Counted from the stretch's first letter, positions 16,857 through 25,759 are shown. The stretch is DNA of 64,000 nt from Laceyella tengchongensis (GCF_900182735.1 NZ_FXTU01000005.1:62001-126000), one strand, 5' to 3'. Made by a program: numbers and translations. The notes: a model not told the origin generated them from the letters alone.

Positions 16857-17618
16857 ATGAGAAGAATGCCAAGAATGCAGTCGGTCCCCAGCAAAATGAA
16901 GAAAACGGCGGTGCTTTGGGAAAATATTCGAATCAGGCCCTACATCCCGGAAAGCCGAAGGTACAACAGGAAAGTAGTGTTTAACATGTTGCGGCGCCAT
17001 CGGTTCGTCTTTCTCAAACCCGACATTGGCGGCGGTGGGAGAGGGGCGGTCAAGCTAACCCCTGCCAGAAGAGGAGTTATGTGCCAAACGCTAAACGGCA
17101 GAAGGGTGTTGCCAGTACAGAGGGCGTTCAGATGGATTGAGCAGGAGATGATATCTAGAAGAAATTACATGGCGCAACAAGGGATTCGAATGGCGCAAGT
17201 GGACGGGAGAAATGTCGATTTTCGCGTTCATCTGCAAAAACCGCGAAATCGCTGGTTAATCACCGGTTTTTGCGCCAAATTGGCTCCTCCGGGGAGCTTG
17301 GTCACCAATCGTTGTCGAGGAGGAACGCCGCTGGAAGCGAGCAAGGCGGTCAAACGGATTTCGCATACAGTTGGTAAAAAAGAAAAAACATTAAAAAAAG
17401 AAATATATGCAGTTTCTAAAGAGATAGCCAAAACATTAAATAGACGCTTTACAGGTTTAAAGGAACTTGGCGTCGATTTGACCGTGGATCGGAACGGGAA
17501 GATTTGGATATTTGAAGTGAATACTTCCCCTGTAATCAAACTGTTTAAAAGTTTGAAAGACAAGACCGCTTATCAGCAAATCAATCAAATTCGTTATCAA
17601 ATGTTTGCTAAAAGATAG
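16857..17618 (+). CDS. YheC/YheD-like ATP-grasp protein (short form)
   Basis: The 253-residue, very basic protein resembles endospore-coat-associated YheC/YheD. The ATP-grasp core shows the nucleotide loop FLKPDIGGGGRGAV (about 51-64), FRVHLQK, and the metal/ATP end GVDLTVDRNGKIWIFEVNTSP. Family members from Bacillus are ~360-450 residues, so this copy holds essentially only the ATP-grasp part. Substrate and product are unknown. AAAGGA precedes the ATG. The last third is more AT-rich than its neighbours. Confidence 0.7.
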   Translation: MRRMPRMQSVPSKMKKTAVLWENIRIRPYIPESRRYNRKVVFNMLRRHRFVFLKPDIGGGGRGAVKLTPARRGVMCQTLNGRRVLPVQRAFRWIEQEMISRRNYMAQQGIRMAQVDGRNVDFRVHLQKPRNRWLITGFCAKLAPPGSLVTNRCRGGTPLEASKAVKRISHTVGKKEKTLKKEIYAVSKEIAKTLNRRFTGLKELGVDLTVDRNGKIWIFEVNTSPVIKLFKSLKDKTAYQQINQIRYQMFAKR

Positions 17619-17680
17619 CAATACCTTTACCTAATTAAATAAAAATTTAAAACTTGGCTTTTTACCTTCGTATAGATTGT

Positions 17681-17703
17681 ACATGCGTTAAGCATGTTTT
17701 TTT
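17681..17703 (+). terminator. Probable terminator after the ATP-grasp gene
   Basis: ACATGC (17681-17686) pairs with GCATGT (17692-17697), followed by seven Ts. The stem is short. Confidence 0.55.
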
Positions 17704-17830
17704 CGTTTCCGAGCATATATAACAGGATTCGACAAAGTATTCCCGTTGACGGTTTCGTAGTTCACCTGTTACCATTAATATTAATTCTAGGTATTTAAAA
17801 TTTTTTGATCAATCCCGGAGGTGTATTTAT

Positions 17831-18421
17831 ATGTCGTCCATTACCGTTGGCGTATATCTAGGAAAAAAGGATCGTCTGGTTCGTTATTGGTATGAAATCC
17901 TGCCGAAAGGCCAATTCCCGATGCTGGTGAAGTACTGCATCCAGTCCTACCTGCGCAACAACTATTTCCCCTTGCAATCGATCTGCGACTCTCGTCTGTT
18001 GAAGGAGCAAATCCAGAAGCGGAGCGAGTATGTGCCGACCCAGCGCAATGTTACGTTCACTCCGGAAGACGGCCCGGTCTATCAATGGATCAAGAGCTTG
18101 GAAAGCGGTTACCGTAGCGAGGAGATCAAAAACATCCTGAAGGAGACGGTGGTGCACACCCTGTTGAATGAGCAAATGCATTATCCACCGCGGGCTGCAG
18201 TTGGACAATCCTCCTATGGGATGGAAGCGCACGAAGCGCAAGGCGTCTACCATCCTTATGCTGAAGAGGCGCAAAAGTTCGCCTTGCTGAAGCGGGATCA
18301 CATCGCGATGGAAGAGCCTTACGGCTGGGACAAGGTGAACAAGCATGTGGTGGAGAATGAAGTGGAAGGCAAAGACAAAGCGGCAAAGGGGTTTAACCAT
18401 TTGGTCAATTATCTCGGATAA
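17831..18421 (+). CDS. Putative tandem ribbon-helix-helix protein, function unknown
   Basis: I do not recognise a named family for this 196-residue protein. Residues 4-42 read like a ribbon-helix-helix unit: strand ITVGVYLGKKD, helix RLVRYWYEILPKG, turn, helix FPMLVKYCIQSYL. A second unit appears at about 73-110 (VTFTPEDGPVYQWIKSLESG then SEEIKNILKETVVHTLL). The C-terminal half is charged and probably flexible. A DNA-binding role is an inference from the pattern alone. The ATG has CGGAGGTGT upstream. The gene is monocistronic, with its own terminator. Confidence 0.6.
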   Translation: MSSITVGVYLGKKDRLVRYWYEILPKGQFPMLVKYCIQSYLRNNYFPLQSICDSRLLKEQIQKRSEYVPTQRNVTFTPEDGPVYQWIKSLESGYRSEEIKNILKETVVHTLLNEQMHYPPRAAVGQSSYGMEAHEAQGVYHPYAEEAQKFALLKRDHIAMEEPYGWDKVNKHVVENEVEGKDKAAKGFNHLVNYLG

Positions 18422-18577
18422 TGGGGGCCTTTGGTCTTATCCGTTACGTCACGAGACGGTGCGAAAGAATAAATAAGGCCAAGGGCGACCAGCAATCCCC
18501 GCGGCGAATCAAGAACATCATGAGAATGAGGAGAAACGTGCGGTGGTTAAACTTAATTATTCAATTAGAATAAGTAG

Positions 18578-18612
18578 GGAGTCCGTGTCTTGATCCAAAG
18601 CGGGCTCCTTTT
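18578..18612 (+). terminator. Terminator of the ribbon-helix-helix gene
   Basis: GGAGTCCG (18578-18585) pairs with CGGGCTCC (18601-18608), including one G-T wobble, followed by TTTT. Confidence 0.6.
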
Positions 18613-18662
18613 CATGTTCATTTGGGCGGCGGGCCGCTTGGGTGGCCAAATGAACATGAAAA
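18609..18662. repeat. Perfect 17-bp inverted repeat
   Basis: TTTTCATGTTCATTTGG (18609-18625) is the exact reverse complement of 18646-18662; the 20-bp loop is GC-rich and contains its own GCGG/CCGC pairing. It is longer than needed for a terminator and lacks a T run beyond the stem on either strand. Confidence 0.85.
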
Positions 18663-18679
18663 AAACGCCTATGAAGGCG
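18659..18679 (-). terminator. Terminator of the PTS gene
   Basis: On the minus strand CGCCT, TCAT loop, AGGCG, then seven Ts (+ strand 18679 down to 18659). Confidence 0.65.
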
Positions 18680-18750
18680 CGAGTGGGTTGCGTCGAGGCG
18701 CAGGCGGACGGAGAGCTGTGGCCCGCCGTCCGCTGGCGCGCGTTGCCAAC

Positions 18751-20136
18751 TTATTGCAGAGGCACCCCTTTGTTCGATGTCGGGCTGTTGGACGAGAAGG
18801 GTTTGGACATGTCCTCTTTGAAGCCAAAGAAATAGGTGAAGAAGAAGCCGGCCGCGTAAGAGATCACAATGCCGATCAGATATAGCACGATTTGATCCGG
18901 CTTGATCAGCAATGTGAGCGGCAACCCCGACACGCTGATACCAACGGAGGCCACTTTGAACACCGCTTGGAAGGCGCCTCCGACCGCAGCTCCCAAACAT
19001 GCGGTGATGAAAGGGCGGCCCAAGGGCAAGGTGACGCCGTAGATCAGTGGCTCCCCGATGCCCAGAATGCCCACAGGCAAGGCACCTTTGATCACATTAC
19101 GCAACGTGGTGTTGTGTGTTTTGAGATAGACAGCGAATACCGCTCCTACTTGCCCGGCGCCGGCCATGGCGAGAATCGGTTGCAATGGGTCGATACCGGT
19201 CGCGTTTAACAGCTCCATATGAATGGGAATAAGTCCTTGATGCAAGCCCAGCATCACCAAGGGCAGAAAGAAACCAGAGAGGATCGCGCCGGCGAACAAA
19301 CCGCCTTGATTCAACAGCGTCTGGATGCCGCCAGTAAGCGCTTCAGACAGGAAGCCGCTGATTGGTTGCAAGGCGATATACGTGGAGAAGCCGGTGATCA
19401 GAACTGCCACGGTTGGAGTGACGATGATGTCAATGCTTTTGGGCACGAACGGACGGATGCTTTTTTCAAGCCAGACGATAAACCAGGCTGCCAGCAGGAC
19501 GCCAATCAACCCTCCGCGCCCAGGGACCAGCGCTTCCCCGAACAGCTGGATGTTTTCGATATCGGGGAGAATGAAGAGGCCCCCCGCAATTCCGCCTAAC
19601 GCCGGTGTACCGCCAAACTCCTTGGCAGTGTTGATGCCGACAAAGACGGACAGGTATGCGAAAATGACCTTGCTCATGGCCTGTAACAACGGAATGACTG
19701 TGCTACCTTCTTTGAGGCTGGGGAAGGAATGAATGAGCACATTGGTCAATCCCATGATGATTCCGCCTGCGATAATGGCTGGAATCAATGGGATGAAGAT
19801 GTTGGCGATTTTGCGCACCAGCTGCTTGGCGGAGTTGTGCCGCCGCGCTACCAGGTGTTCTTCCGCCACCGGCGTGGACGTCTTGCCGCTCAATTTGCTC
19901 AAGTGCGTGGCCACGCGCGTAACCAGCCCAGGTCCCAACACGATTTGGTATTCTCCGGCTTGCTCCACCACGCCGAGCACGCCCGGTATCGACTGCAATT
20001 GATCCGATTGGAGCGCGGACTCATCGCGCAAGGTCAGGCGCAGACGAGTCATGCAATGCGCAATACTCTGAATATTCTCCGCACCGCCGACTGCTGAAAG
20101 AATGGACTCGGCCAGGGAGATTTCCGCTTGGTTCAT
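18751..20136 (-). CDS. PTS sugar transporter EIIBC (sucrose/trehalose/MurNAc subfamily)
   Basis: The 461-residue protein has an N-terminal EIIB domain with the phosphocysteine in AHCMTRLRLTL (Cys28) and a C-terminal EIIC of about ten membrane segments. The glucose-superfamily signature GIGEPLIYGVTLPLGRPF is present. It takes up and phosphorylates a sugar; no EIIA domain is fused. The sequence feels closest to MurP-type N-acetylmuramic acid permeases, but the substrate cannot be fixed by eye. No MurQ or regulator gene is adjacent. The ATG at 20136 follows AGGAGGGACGCC; an upstream in-frame start has no SD. Confidence 0.85.
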   Translation of the reverse strand: MNQAEISLAESILSAVGGAENIQSIAHCMTRLRLTLRDESALQSDQLQSIPGVLGVVEQAGEYQIVLGPGLVTRVATHLSKLSGKTSTPVAEEHLVARRHNSAKQLVRKIANIFIPLIPAIIAGGIIMGLTNVLIHSFPSLKEGSTVIPLLQAMSKVIFAYLSVFVGINTAKEFGGTPALGGIAGGLFILPDIENIQLFGEALVPGRGGLIGVLLAAWFIVWLEKSIRPFVPKSIDIIVTPTVAVLITGFSTYIALQPISGFLSEALTGGIQTLLNQGGLFAGAILSGFFLPLVMLGLHQGLIPIHMELLNATGIDPLQPILAMAGAGQVGAVFAVYLKTHNTTLRNVIKGALPVGILGIGEPLIYGVTLPLGRPFITACLGAAVGGAFQAVFKVASVGISVSGLPLTLLIKPDQIVLYLIGIVISYAAGFFFTYFFGFKEDMSKPFSSNSPTSNKGVPLQ

Positions 20137-20374
20137 GGCGTCCCTCCTGGGTATGGCTTGCAAACAATTAGAAGATATATTTATCTGACAATAAGCCTAT
20201 CATAACCTCACAAAATCGTCAAAGGTGTGATCGAAATATTAAATCTTATGTCGAAAGAGGGAAGATTGGGAGGATTTTTCATTTTACGGTGGAAGAGAAT
20301 AACTAATAAAGTGGCATGTCTTGTAAAAATGCGTTGAATTATGGCATAAAAGTTGTGATATCAAGGGGTGGGTA

Positions 20375-22471
20375 TTGGACGTGTTAGATATACAGGCGAT
20401 CGAGAGCAAAGGTTGGTTATATCACTTTGTCGAGCGAATCTTCTCCCTACATCCGTCCCTCCATTGGATTAGTGTGGGATTAATCACAACGTTACTCAGT
20501 TTTCTGCTGATACTGAACCGGAAGTGGGTCAGTCATTTTCCACGTTATGGCTATATGGCATCCGTTGTCGCCACGATTGCATTGCTTGACTTGTTTACGC
20601 AGACAATCCCTATTTTAACGGTATATTTAATTGTATTAGGATATGTATTATTTCGAGCATCTGATGAGAGAAACTATCTTATAACAATAAGTTTTTTCAT
20701 TACTTACATATTGATATCTGCTTATACCGAATGGAGTTATTTGCGGGCGATCGAGCTGGTCAGCCACGGCTTGCTTTTTGTTTGGGTTGCGTGGATTAGC
20801 GACCAAGTGCGGGATCGGTTCTTTGAATTGAAGAAACAGAAAGAGAAAACGCGTCGCTTGATTGACCAGAAAAACGAGTCCAACCGACGGTTGAGGGAAT
20901 TTCAGAAAGAGCTGGAAGAAACCTATCTGCGCGATTCGCTGACGGGCTTGTACAATTTTCACGGGTTTCAGGAGCAAGTGACCCGTGGCTTGTCCCGATG
21001 CGCCCATTCACTGTCATATCATGTGGTTTGCTTTGATTTGACCGATTTTCGGCAAATCAATATGAAGGATGGGAACGACACAGGCGACCGGCTGTTGGTG
21101 CAGATCGCTAACTTGTTAAAGCGGCATTTGCCTCCTTCCGCGCGGATCGCCCGCTACGACGGGGACCAGTTTGCCATCGGGTTGATGGGGGACGGCGCGG
21201 TGTTGCGGCGTTTGATCGAAACGGTGGAGTTTGTCCTGGCCGAGTTGAAGGCCAACCATCCGCTGCTCAATTACTGCATGGCGTCGGCCTCCTATCCCAC
21301 GGAAGCGAAGACGGGAGCTGAATTGATCCGACAAGCGGAGGATCGCCTGATGCTCGCCCAGCGGCAACGGCGTGACAAGGAGGAGGAGCACCGTCTCAGA
21401 CTGGAGAAGCTATCGGCGCTCGGGCAGTTGGCGGCCGGACTGGCCCATGAAATCCGCAATCCGCTTACATCCATTCGAGGGTTTGTCCAGATTTCCGCTG
21501 TTGAGTCGGAAGCGGTGAAAAAATGGGAATCAATCATTTTGCCCGAGATCGATCGCATCAACGACTTGTTGAAACAATTTCTTAATTTGAGTGAAGCCAA
21601 GCCGGTGAAAGTAACCCGGTTTAATCTGAACCGCCTGATGAATGATGTGCTCAGCCTGTTGCAACCCAAGTCCCTCTTAATGGGACATGAGTTGATTGGC
21701 CATCAGCCGGATCAACCGGTGGAGATGGAGGCAGATGCCGAGCAGTTGAAACAGGTGCTGATCAATTTAGTGCAAAACGGGTTGGAGGCTTTGTCGGAAA
21801 AAGGGACGGTGCAGGTCTCATGGCAAAAGAGCGAGGAACAAGTGCATATCCAGGTAATGGACAACGGAAATGGCATTCCTCCGGAATTGTGTTCCCGCAT
21901 TTTTGAGCCGTTTTTCACCACCAAGGACGAAGGGACGGGAATGGGATTGGCCATCTGTTCCCGCATCATTGAAGATCATGGGGGAATCATGTGCGTTACC
22001 AGCACCCCGGGCTTGGGAACTTCGTTTAATATTCAATTGCCGCTGAAGCAGACGACCTTGGGCGAAGTGGTGATATCTGAAGAATACCCGCCTGAAGCAG
22101 AGCCGGAGAAAGCGGAAGTCGGAGCGTTGGCCGGTGTCCAAGATGGAGCGGATATGGTGGCCTCACTTGAGAAGCCACAGTCAGCGCTCGAGCCAATGGA
22201 AGATTCTGCGGAGGCAGAACAAAAAGAGGGAACGGAAGAACAGGAAACAGCGGAAGCAGATCAACAGGAAAGGGACAATAAGGGGACGAAGCGCACGGCA
22301 GAGGAGGCTGTTCGGAAACGGAAGCCGGGCAAGATGCAAGCTCCCAAGGTGGAGCCGATCAAGGACAAGCAAAAGCGGGAAAAAAACATGCGCGGGGAGG
22401 CAACTGGCGCTCAGGAAGCTTCAGGCGCGTCCGCTCCCTGCAATGAGGTGGTGGGCTTGGCTGGCGGATAA
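20375..22471 (+). CDS. Membrane sensor protein: degenerate GGDEF fused to histidine kinase
   Basis: The 698-residue protein has about four to five N-terminal membrane helices (about 30-150), a coiled segment (about 155-190) and a GGDEF domain (about 190-335). Its signature is YDGDQF instead of GGDEF, so cyclase activity is doubtful. HisKA with LAHEIRNPLTSIRGF and a HATPase domain with GTGMGLAI follow. The last ~120 residues are a Glu/Lys-rich low-complexity tail. No response regulator is adjacent, as in orphan sporulation kinases feeding Spo0F/Spo0A; that role is an inference. The start is TTG 20375, or GTG 20381. Confidence 0.85.
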   Translation: MDVLDIQAIESKGWLYHFVERIFSLHPSLHWISVGLITTLLSFLLILNRKWVSHFPRYGYMASVVATIALLDLFTQTIPILTVYLIVLGYVLFRASDERNYLITISFFITYILISAYTEWSYLRAIELVSHGLLFVWVAWISDQVRDRFFELKKQKEKTRRLIDQKNESNRRLREFQKELEETYLRDSLTGLYNFHGFQEQVTRGLSRCAHSLSYHVVCFDLTDFRQINMKDGNDTGDRLLVQIANLLKRHLPPSARIARYDGDQFAIGLMGDGAVLRRLIETVEFVLAELKANHPLLNYCMASASYPTEAKTGAELIRQAEDRLMLAQRQRRDKEEEHRLRLEKLSALGQLAAGLAHEIRNPLTSIRGFVQISAVESEAVKKWESIILPEIDRINDLLKQFLNLSEAKPVKVTRFNLNRLMNDVLSLLQPKSLLMGHELIGHQPDQPVEMEADAEQLKQVLINLVQNGLEALSEKGTVQVSWQKSEEQVHIQVMDNGNGIPPELCSRIFEPFFTTKDEGTGMGLAICSRIIEDHGGIMCVTSTPGLGTSFNIQLPLKQTTLGEVVISEEYPPEAEPEKAEVGALAGVQDGADMVASLEKPQSALEPMEDSAEAEQKEGTEEQETAEADQQERDNKGTKRTAEEAVRKRKPGKMQAPKVEPIKDKQKREKNMRGEATGAQEASGASAPCNEVVGLAGG

Positions 22472-22613
22472 AAGGAGGCGTTTCCCTCACTTCCAAACAT
22501 CACCTTCCCGGTTCGCCCTTCTGCAAAAACGGGATTTTCGGCGATGAATCTTGTAAAATAAGTGAAGGGGGAAAACCGATCCGGCGGATGGACGGGTCAA
22601 ACCCGAACGGCAA

Positions 22614-22671
22614 AGGGAGGTGAAGCGTTACGAAAGGGGAAACGCGCTTTCGTAACTGCTAAAAGCATATG
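22614..22671 (+). promoter_or_regulatory. Shine-Dalgarno and start codon of ywhD separated by a hairpin
   Basis: A strong SD (AAAGGGAGGTGA, 22612-22623) is followed at once by a 13-bp hairpin. AGCGTTACGAAAG (22624-22636) pairs with CTTTCGTAAC (22647-22656) and, after one bulged T, with GCT (22658-22660). The ATG at 22669 comes eight bases after the hairpin. Folding would leave about eleven unpaired bases between SD core and ATG. Confidence 0.6.
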
Positions 22672-23163
22672 GGCAACAAAAAAGATGTGCAATTCAACAT
22701 TCTAAGCAACAAATCAACCACCCACGGGGCTTACCACACAGGCACCATCAGCTTGAGCAATCTCTCTTCCATATTGATCGAAGGGGATCAAGCTAAGATC
22801 GATCTCGGTTTGATTCATGCCAAAAGCGCGGTAGAGCGTGGTGTGAAGTTTACCAGCAATGAAGATGAAGTGCCTGAGGGTACCTTGTATTGGGTCGTGT
22901 GGGTAGCGGTGGATCGTGACGAAAACGGTCCGTATTATGCCGGTGCCGCGGCCTGTCCGATGCGGATTGACCGGGAGAAACGCATCGGTTGGAAAAATCT
23001 CGCCTTTCATGTGAACCGCATGGATGACGCGCTGAAACGGCGAGTCAAGCTGTCGGAAATGGGCGAAACGGAGAAGGCCGCGTTGAAAGCATTCCTTATT
23101 AAACACAATGAGGAAATGTGGAAAAACAGCAAGGCGGAGTTAAAAGCGCAGCTTCCGTCATAA
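22669..23163 (+). CDS. ywhD: YwhD family protein
   Basis: The 164-residue protein closely resembles B. subtilis YwhD in length and pattern: FNILSNKSTTHGAYH, then YWVVWVAVDR and the GWKNLAFHVN segment. Function is unknown; it was once annotated as a 2-hydroxymuconic semialdehyde hydrolase without support. It precedes pbpG and speE as in B. subtilis, although pbpG is inverted here. In-frame stops just upstream leave ATG 22669 as the only start. The only SD lies upstream of a hairpin (separate entry). Confidence 0.88.
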   Translation: MGNKKDVQFNILSNKSTTHGAYHTGTISLSNLSSILIEGDQAKIDLGLIHAKSAVERGVKFTSNEDEVPEGTLYWVVWVAVDRDENGPYYAGAAACPMRIDREKRIGWKNLAFHVNRMDDALKRRVKLSEMGETEKAALKAFLIKHNEEMWKNSKAELKAQLPS

Positions 23164-23258
23164 AAATGAACGAAATGTGAACAAACTTCATTCGCTATTG
23201 CCGCCTCATATGGGGCAGGAGTACACTAAGTAGTGGTTTCGGAATCTTTTGCTAGGAC

Positions 23259-23300
23259 ACAAAAAATGGCGGACAGTTGTCCGCCATTTTTTGTTTTTGT
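23259..23300 (+). terminator. Strong terminator after ywhD
   Basis: ACAAAAAATGGCGGACA (23259-23275) pairs with 23278-23294, giving a 17-bp near-perfect stem followed by T-rich sequence. It may act on both strands. Confidence 0.85.
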
Positions 23301-23371
23301 GATGGCATTCGCGATGACATGGTAAATTTTTGCCTCTTTTGCGCAAGCTAAAGGATAGGGAGGCGGTAGTG

Positions 23372-23596
23372 ATGGCAAATAACCATGAACATTTTGCGAG
23401 GCATGGCGGCACGCATTTCCGCGCCAATGTTTCCGAGCAAGAGATCAACGAATTTGTGCGGTCCCTTCCTGAAGGGAAAAAAGAAAGCATGTATGAAGTG
23501 ATGAAAGAGTTGGCCGCGGCAGGCAAAATCACTTTGCTGAATGATGGTGAATTTGCAGACGGCGAGGGACGCGTCGGCGGCAGTAACGAATGTTAA
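23372..23596 (+). CDS. Small protein of unknown function
   Basis: This 74-residue protein begins MANNHEHFARHGGTHFRAN and is His-rich at the N-terminus. A helical middle (SEQEINEFVRSLPEGKKESM YEVMKELAAAGKI, split here) and a Gly/Asn tail ending in Cys follow. I do not recognise a family. The ATG has GGGAGGCGG upstream, and a strong terminator follows immediately, so it is very likely a real gene. A longer in-frame start at 23330 lacks an SD. Confidence 0.7.
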   Translation: MANNHEHFARHGGTHFRANVSEQEINEFVRSLPEGKKESMYEVMKELAAAGKITLLNDGEFADGEGRVGGSNEC

Positions 23597-23600
23597 AGCA

Positions 23601-23640
23601 AACAACCCCATGTCTTTCAAGGACATGGGGTTGTTTTTGC
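23601..23640 (+). terminator. Strong terminator after the 74-residue gene
   Basis: AACAACCCCATGTC (23601-23614) pairs with GACATGGGGTTGTT (23622-23635), followed by TTT. Confidence 0.9.
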
Positions 23641-23655
23641 TCATTGACAACATGC

Positions 23656-23689
23656 GGCCCACACGCCATGCTAGCGTTGGGTGTGGGCC
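23656..23689. repeat. Hairpin at the 3' end of pbpG
   Basis: GGCCCACAC (23656-23664) pairs with GTGTGGGCC (23681-23689). No T run follows on either strand, so it is not a classical terminator, although it could stabilise or end the pbpG message. Confidence 0.5.
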
Positions 23690-23722
23690 AACGTGTAACT
23701 GTCCATCTTCCTCAGACACGAC

Positions 23723-25759
23723 CTAAAGTCGGTTCCACCAGTCAGACAACCGTTCCCACAGAGACGGCTCCCGCTCCGGTAAACGGTGATGTGGTGCGAT
23801 GATTTTTGGTTCGGTACCGCTGACGAAATACTCGAACCGGACCCGTTCACACAGCGGTGTTGCCAGTGTGCCGGTCTCTTCATCAATATAAACGCCTTTG
23901 ACTCCTTCTGGGACGGGGAAGCGGCGGCTTGGAAACGGCTTTGTCGCTTCCTTCATATAATCGGCCCAGATGTACTGCGAATAACGGGCTTGGTGGTGGG
24001 GAAGCCGTTTCCCTTGGTCATAACCGACCCAAGTGACTGTAACCAAATCAGGTGTGTATCCAGTCAGCCAACCGTCCCAGTCCGTCGTTCCTGTTTTGCC
24101 CGCGGCAGGGTGGGTGAATTGTTGGCGAACCCGATAGCCTGTCCCGCCCGGTTCAAACACGCTAGACAAAAGCTGAGTCAAGACAAAGGTGTGGGCGTCA
24201 GAGGCGACCCGCTCCGCTTGTTGTTGCACTTGGATGATGGTGCGGTTGAAAGGGTCGACCACCTTGGTGATGCCGATCAGGGGGCGGTGGATGCCGCCGC
24301 TGGCGATCGTCGCGTACGATTCGGCCATTTCGTAGGGCGAGACGGTGTAACTACCCAAAGCCAATGAGGGGGTTGGTTTGAGCTGGCTTTTGATGCCGAG
24401 TTTCCGGGCTAAGGCGATTTCCCGTTCCATCCCGGTCGACAGGAGTGTGCTGACAGCGTAGATGTTGTCAGAGCGGGCGATCGCTTCCCTCATGGTGATC
24501 GGACGGTAAGCGTACTGACCCCGATAATTGGATGGCTTGTAAGTGCCACCCTGGTAAACGAATGTCGTAGGCTTGCTCTCAATGCGTGTGATCGGTGTAA
24601 AACCTTGTTGCAACGCGCTGAGGTACAGGAACGGTTTGAATGACGAACCAGGTTGCCGCTTGGCGAACACGCGGTTGTATTGGGATGTCAGATAGTCTTT
24701 GCCTCCAACCATCGCTTTAATGGCCCCTGTCTGGGGATCGACGGAGATCAAAGCACCCTGCAATCCAGGAGCGGGTTCGGTGTGTTTTCTCAGGGCTTGT
24801 TCGGCTGCCTGTTGCATGCGGGTGTTGAGCGTGGTGTGGATTTTTAAACCGCCCCGCCGCACCACAGCTTCATCCAATCCATACTGGTTCACCAACGTTG
24901 AAATGACATAATCCTGAAAGTAATTTGCTTTTAGTTGTTTGGGTTTCGTTTGGGGGGCGATGGCAAGCGCGTGTTGTTTGGCTTGTTCGGCTTCCGCTAG
25001 GGAAATCTCACCGTTTTTCACCATCAGGTCCAAGATGTGACGTTGTCTGCGCTTGGCCCGCTCCAGATGGTTCCATGGGGAATAGTAAGAGGGGCCACGG
25101 GGGATGCCCGCCAAAAACGCTGATTCTGCCAATGTGAGTTGCTCCGCTTTTTTGTTGAAATAAAGTTTGGCGGCTCTTCCCACGCCATAGGCGCCGTGTC
25201 CGTAATAAATCTGGTTTAAATAAAGCTCCAATATCTGGTCTTTGCTGTAGTGGAGTTCAAGCTGGACGGTTAACAGCGCTTCTTTGATCTTGCGGGCCCA
25301 CGTGCGGTCATGGGTCAAGTAGAGATTGCGCGCCAATTGTTGCGTGATGGTGCTGGCCCCCTGCTCGATACGCCCTTCTTTGATGTTGACAGCAACCGCC
25401 CGGAGAATGCTTTTCACCGAAAAACCGTGATGGCGGTAAAAATCTTTATCTTCGGCGGCCAAAGTGGCGGAGATGAGCGAAGGGGGCAAGTCCCGCAAAC
25501 GAACCGGGATGCGCGCTTCCCCTTCGTCTAGACGTCCAAACACTTGCCCTGTATCGTCATAAAGCATGGACGTTGAGAAAAAGTTAGGGATGGGCAATGG
25601 ACGCGACTTTAGATACAAAAGCAACAAACCGGATAAAAGAGCACCAATCACGAGTGTGATGATAAGGCCCTTTAATATCTTGTAGCCCAAAGACAAGCCC
25701 TTCAGGATGAAAAGTAGTTTTGTTGATTCGCTTGGAGTGGCGTGTGGATGTTCCCTCAT
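23723..25759 (-). CDS. pbpG: Class A penicillin-binding protein (PbpG/YwhE-like)
   Basis: The 678-residue bifunctional peptidoglycan synthase has one membrane helix (about 30-52). The GT51 glycosyltransferase carries Glu103 in ATLAAEDKDFY and the QGASTITQQLARN motif. The transpeptidase has SSFK (Ser372), SDN (430-432) and KTG (555-557). In B. subtilis PbpG is a forespore-expressed enzyme for the germ-cell wall and lies next to ywhD and speE; the neighbourhood here is the same. The ATG at 25759 is 200 bases from the divergent speE. Confidence 0.93.
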   Translation of the reverse strand: MREHPHATPSESTKLLFILKGLSLGYKILKGLIITLVIGALLSGLLLLYLKSRPLPIPNFFSTSMLYDDTGQVFGRLDEGEARIPVRLRDLPPSLISATLAAEDKDFYRHHGFSVKSILRAVAVNIKEGRIEQGASTITQQLARNLYLTHDRTWARKIKEALLTVQLELHYSKDQILELYLNQIYYGHGAYGVGRAAKLYFNKKAEQLTLAESAFLAGIPRGPSYYSPWNHLERAKRRQRHILDLMVKNGEISLAEAEQAKQHALAIAPQTKPKQLKANYFQDYVISTLVNQYGLDEAVVRRGGLKIHTTLNTRMQQAAEQALRKHTEPAPGLQGALISVDPQTGAIKAMVGGKDYLTSQYNRVFAKRQPGSSFKPFLYLSALQQGFTPITRIESKPTTFVYQGGTYKPSNYRGQYAYRPITMREAIARSDNIYAVSTLLSTGMEREIALARKLGIKSQLKPTPSLALGSYTVSPYEMAESYATIASGGIHRPLIGITKVVDPFNRTIIQVQQQAERVASDAHTFVLTQLLSSVFEPGGTGYRVRQQFTHPAAGKTGTTDWDGWLTGYTPDLVTVTWVGYDQGKRLPHHQARYSQYIWADYMKEATKPFPSRRFPVPEGVKGVYIDEETGTLATPLCERVRFEYFVSGTEPKIIAPHHRLPEREPSLWERLSDWWNRL

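Larger units (their letters stand above)
18422..18750. other. Convergent intergenic region with three inverted repeats
   Basis: This spacer separates the + strand ribbon-helix-helix gene from the - strand PTS gene. It contains a terminator for each and a long inverted repeat between them, listed separately. No gene is evident. Confidence 0.6.
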
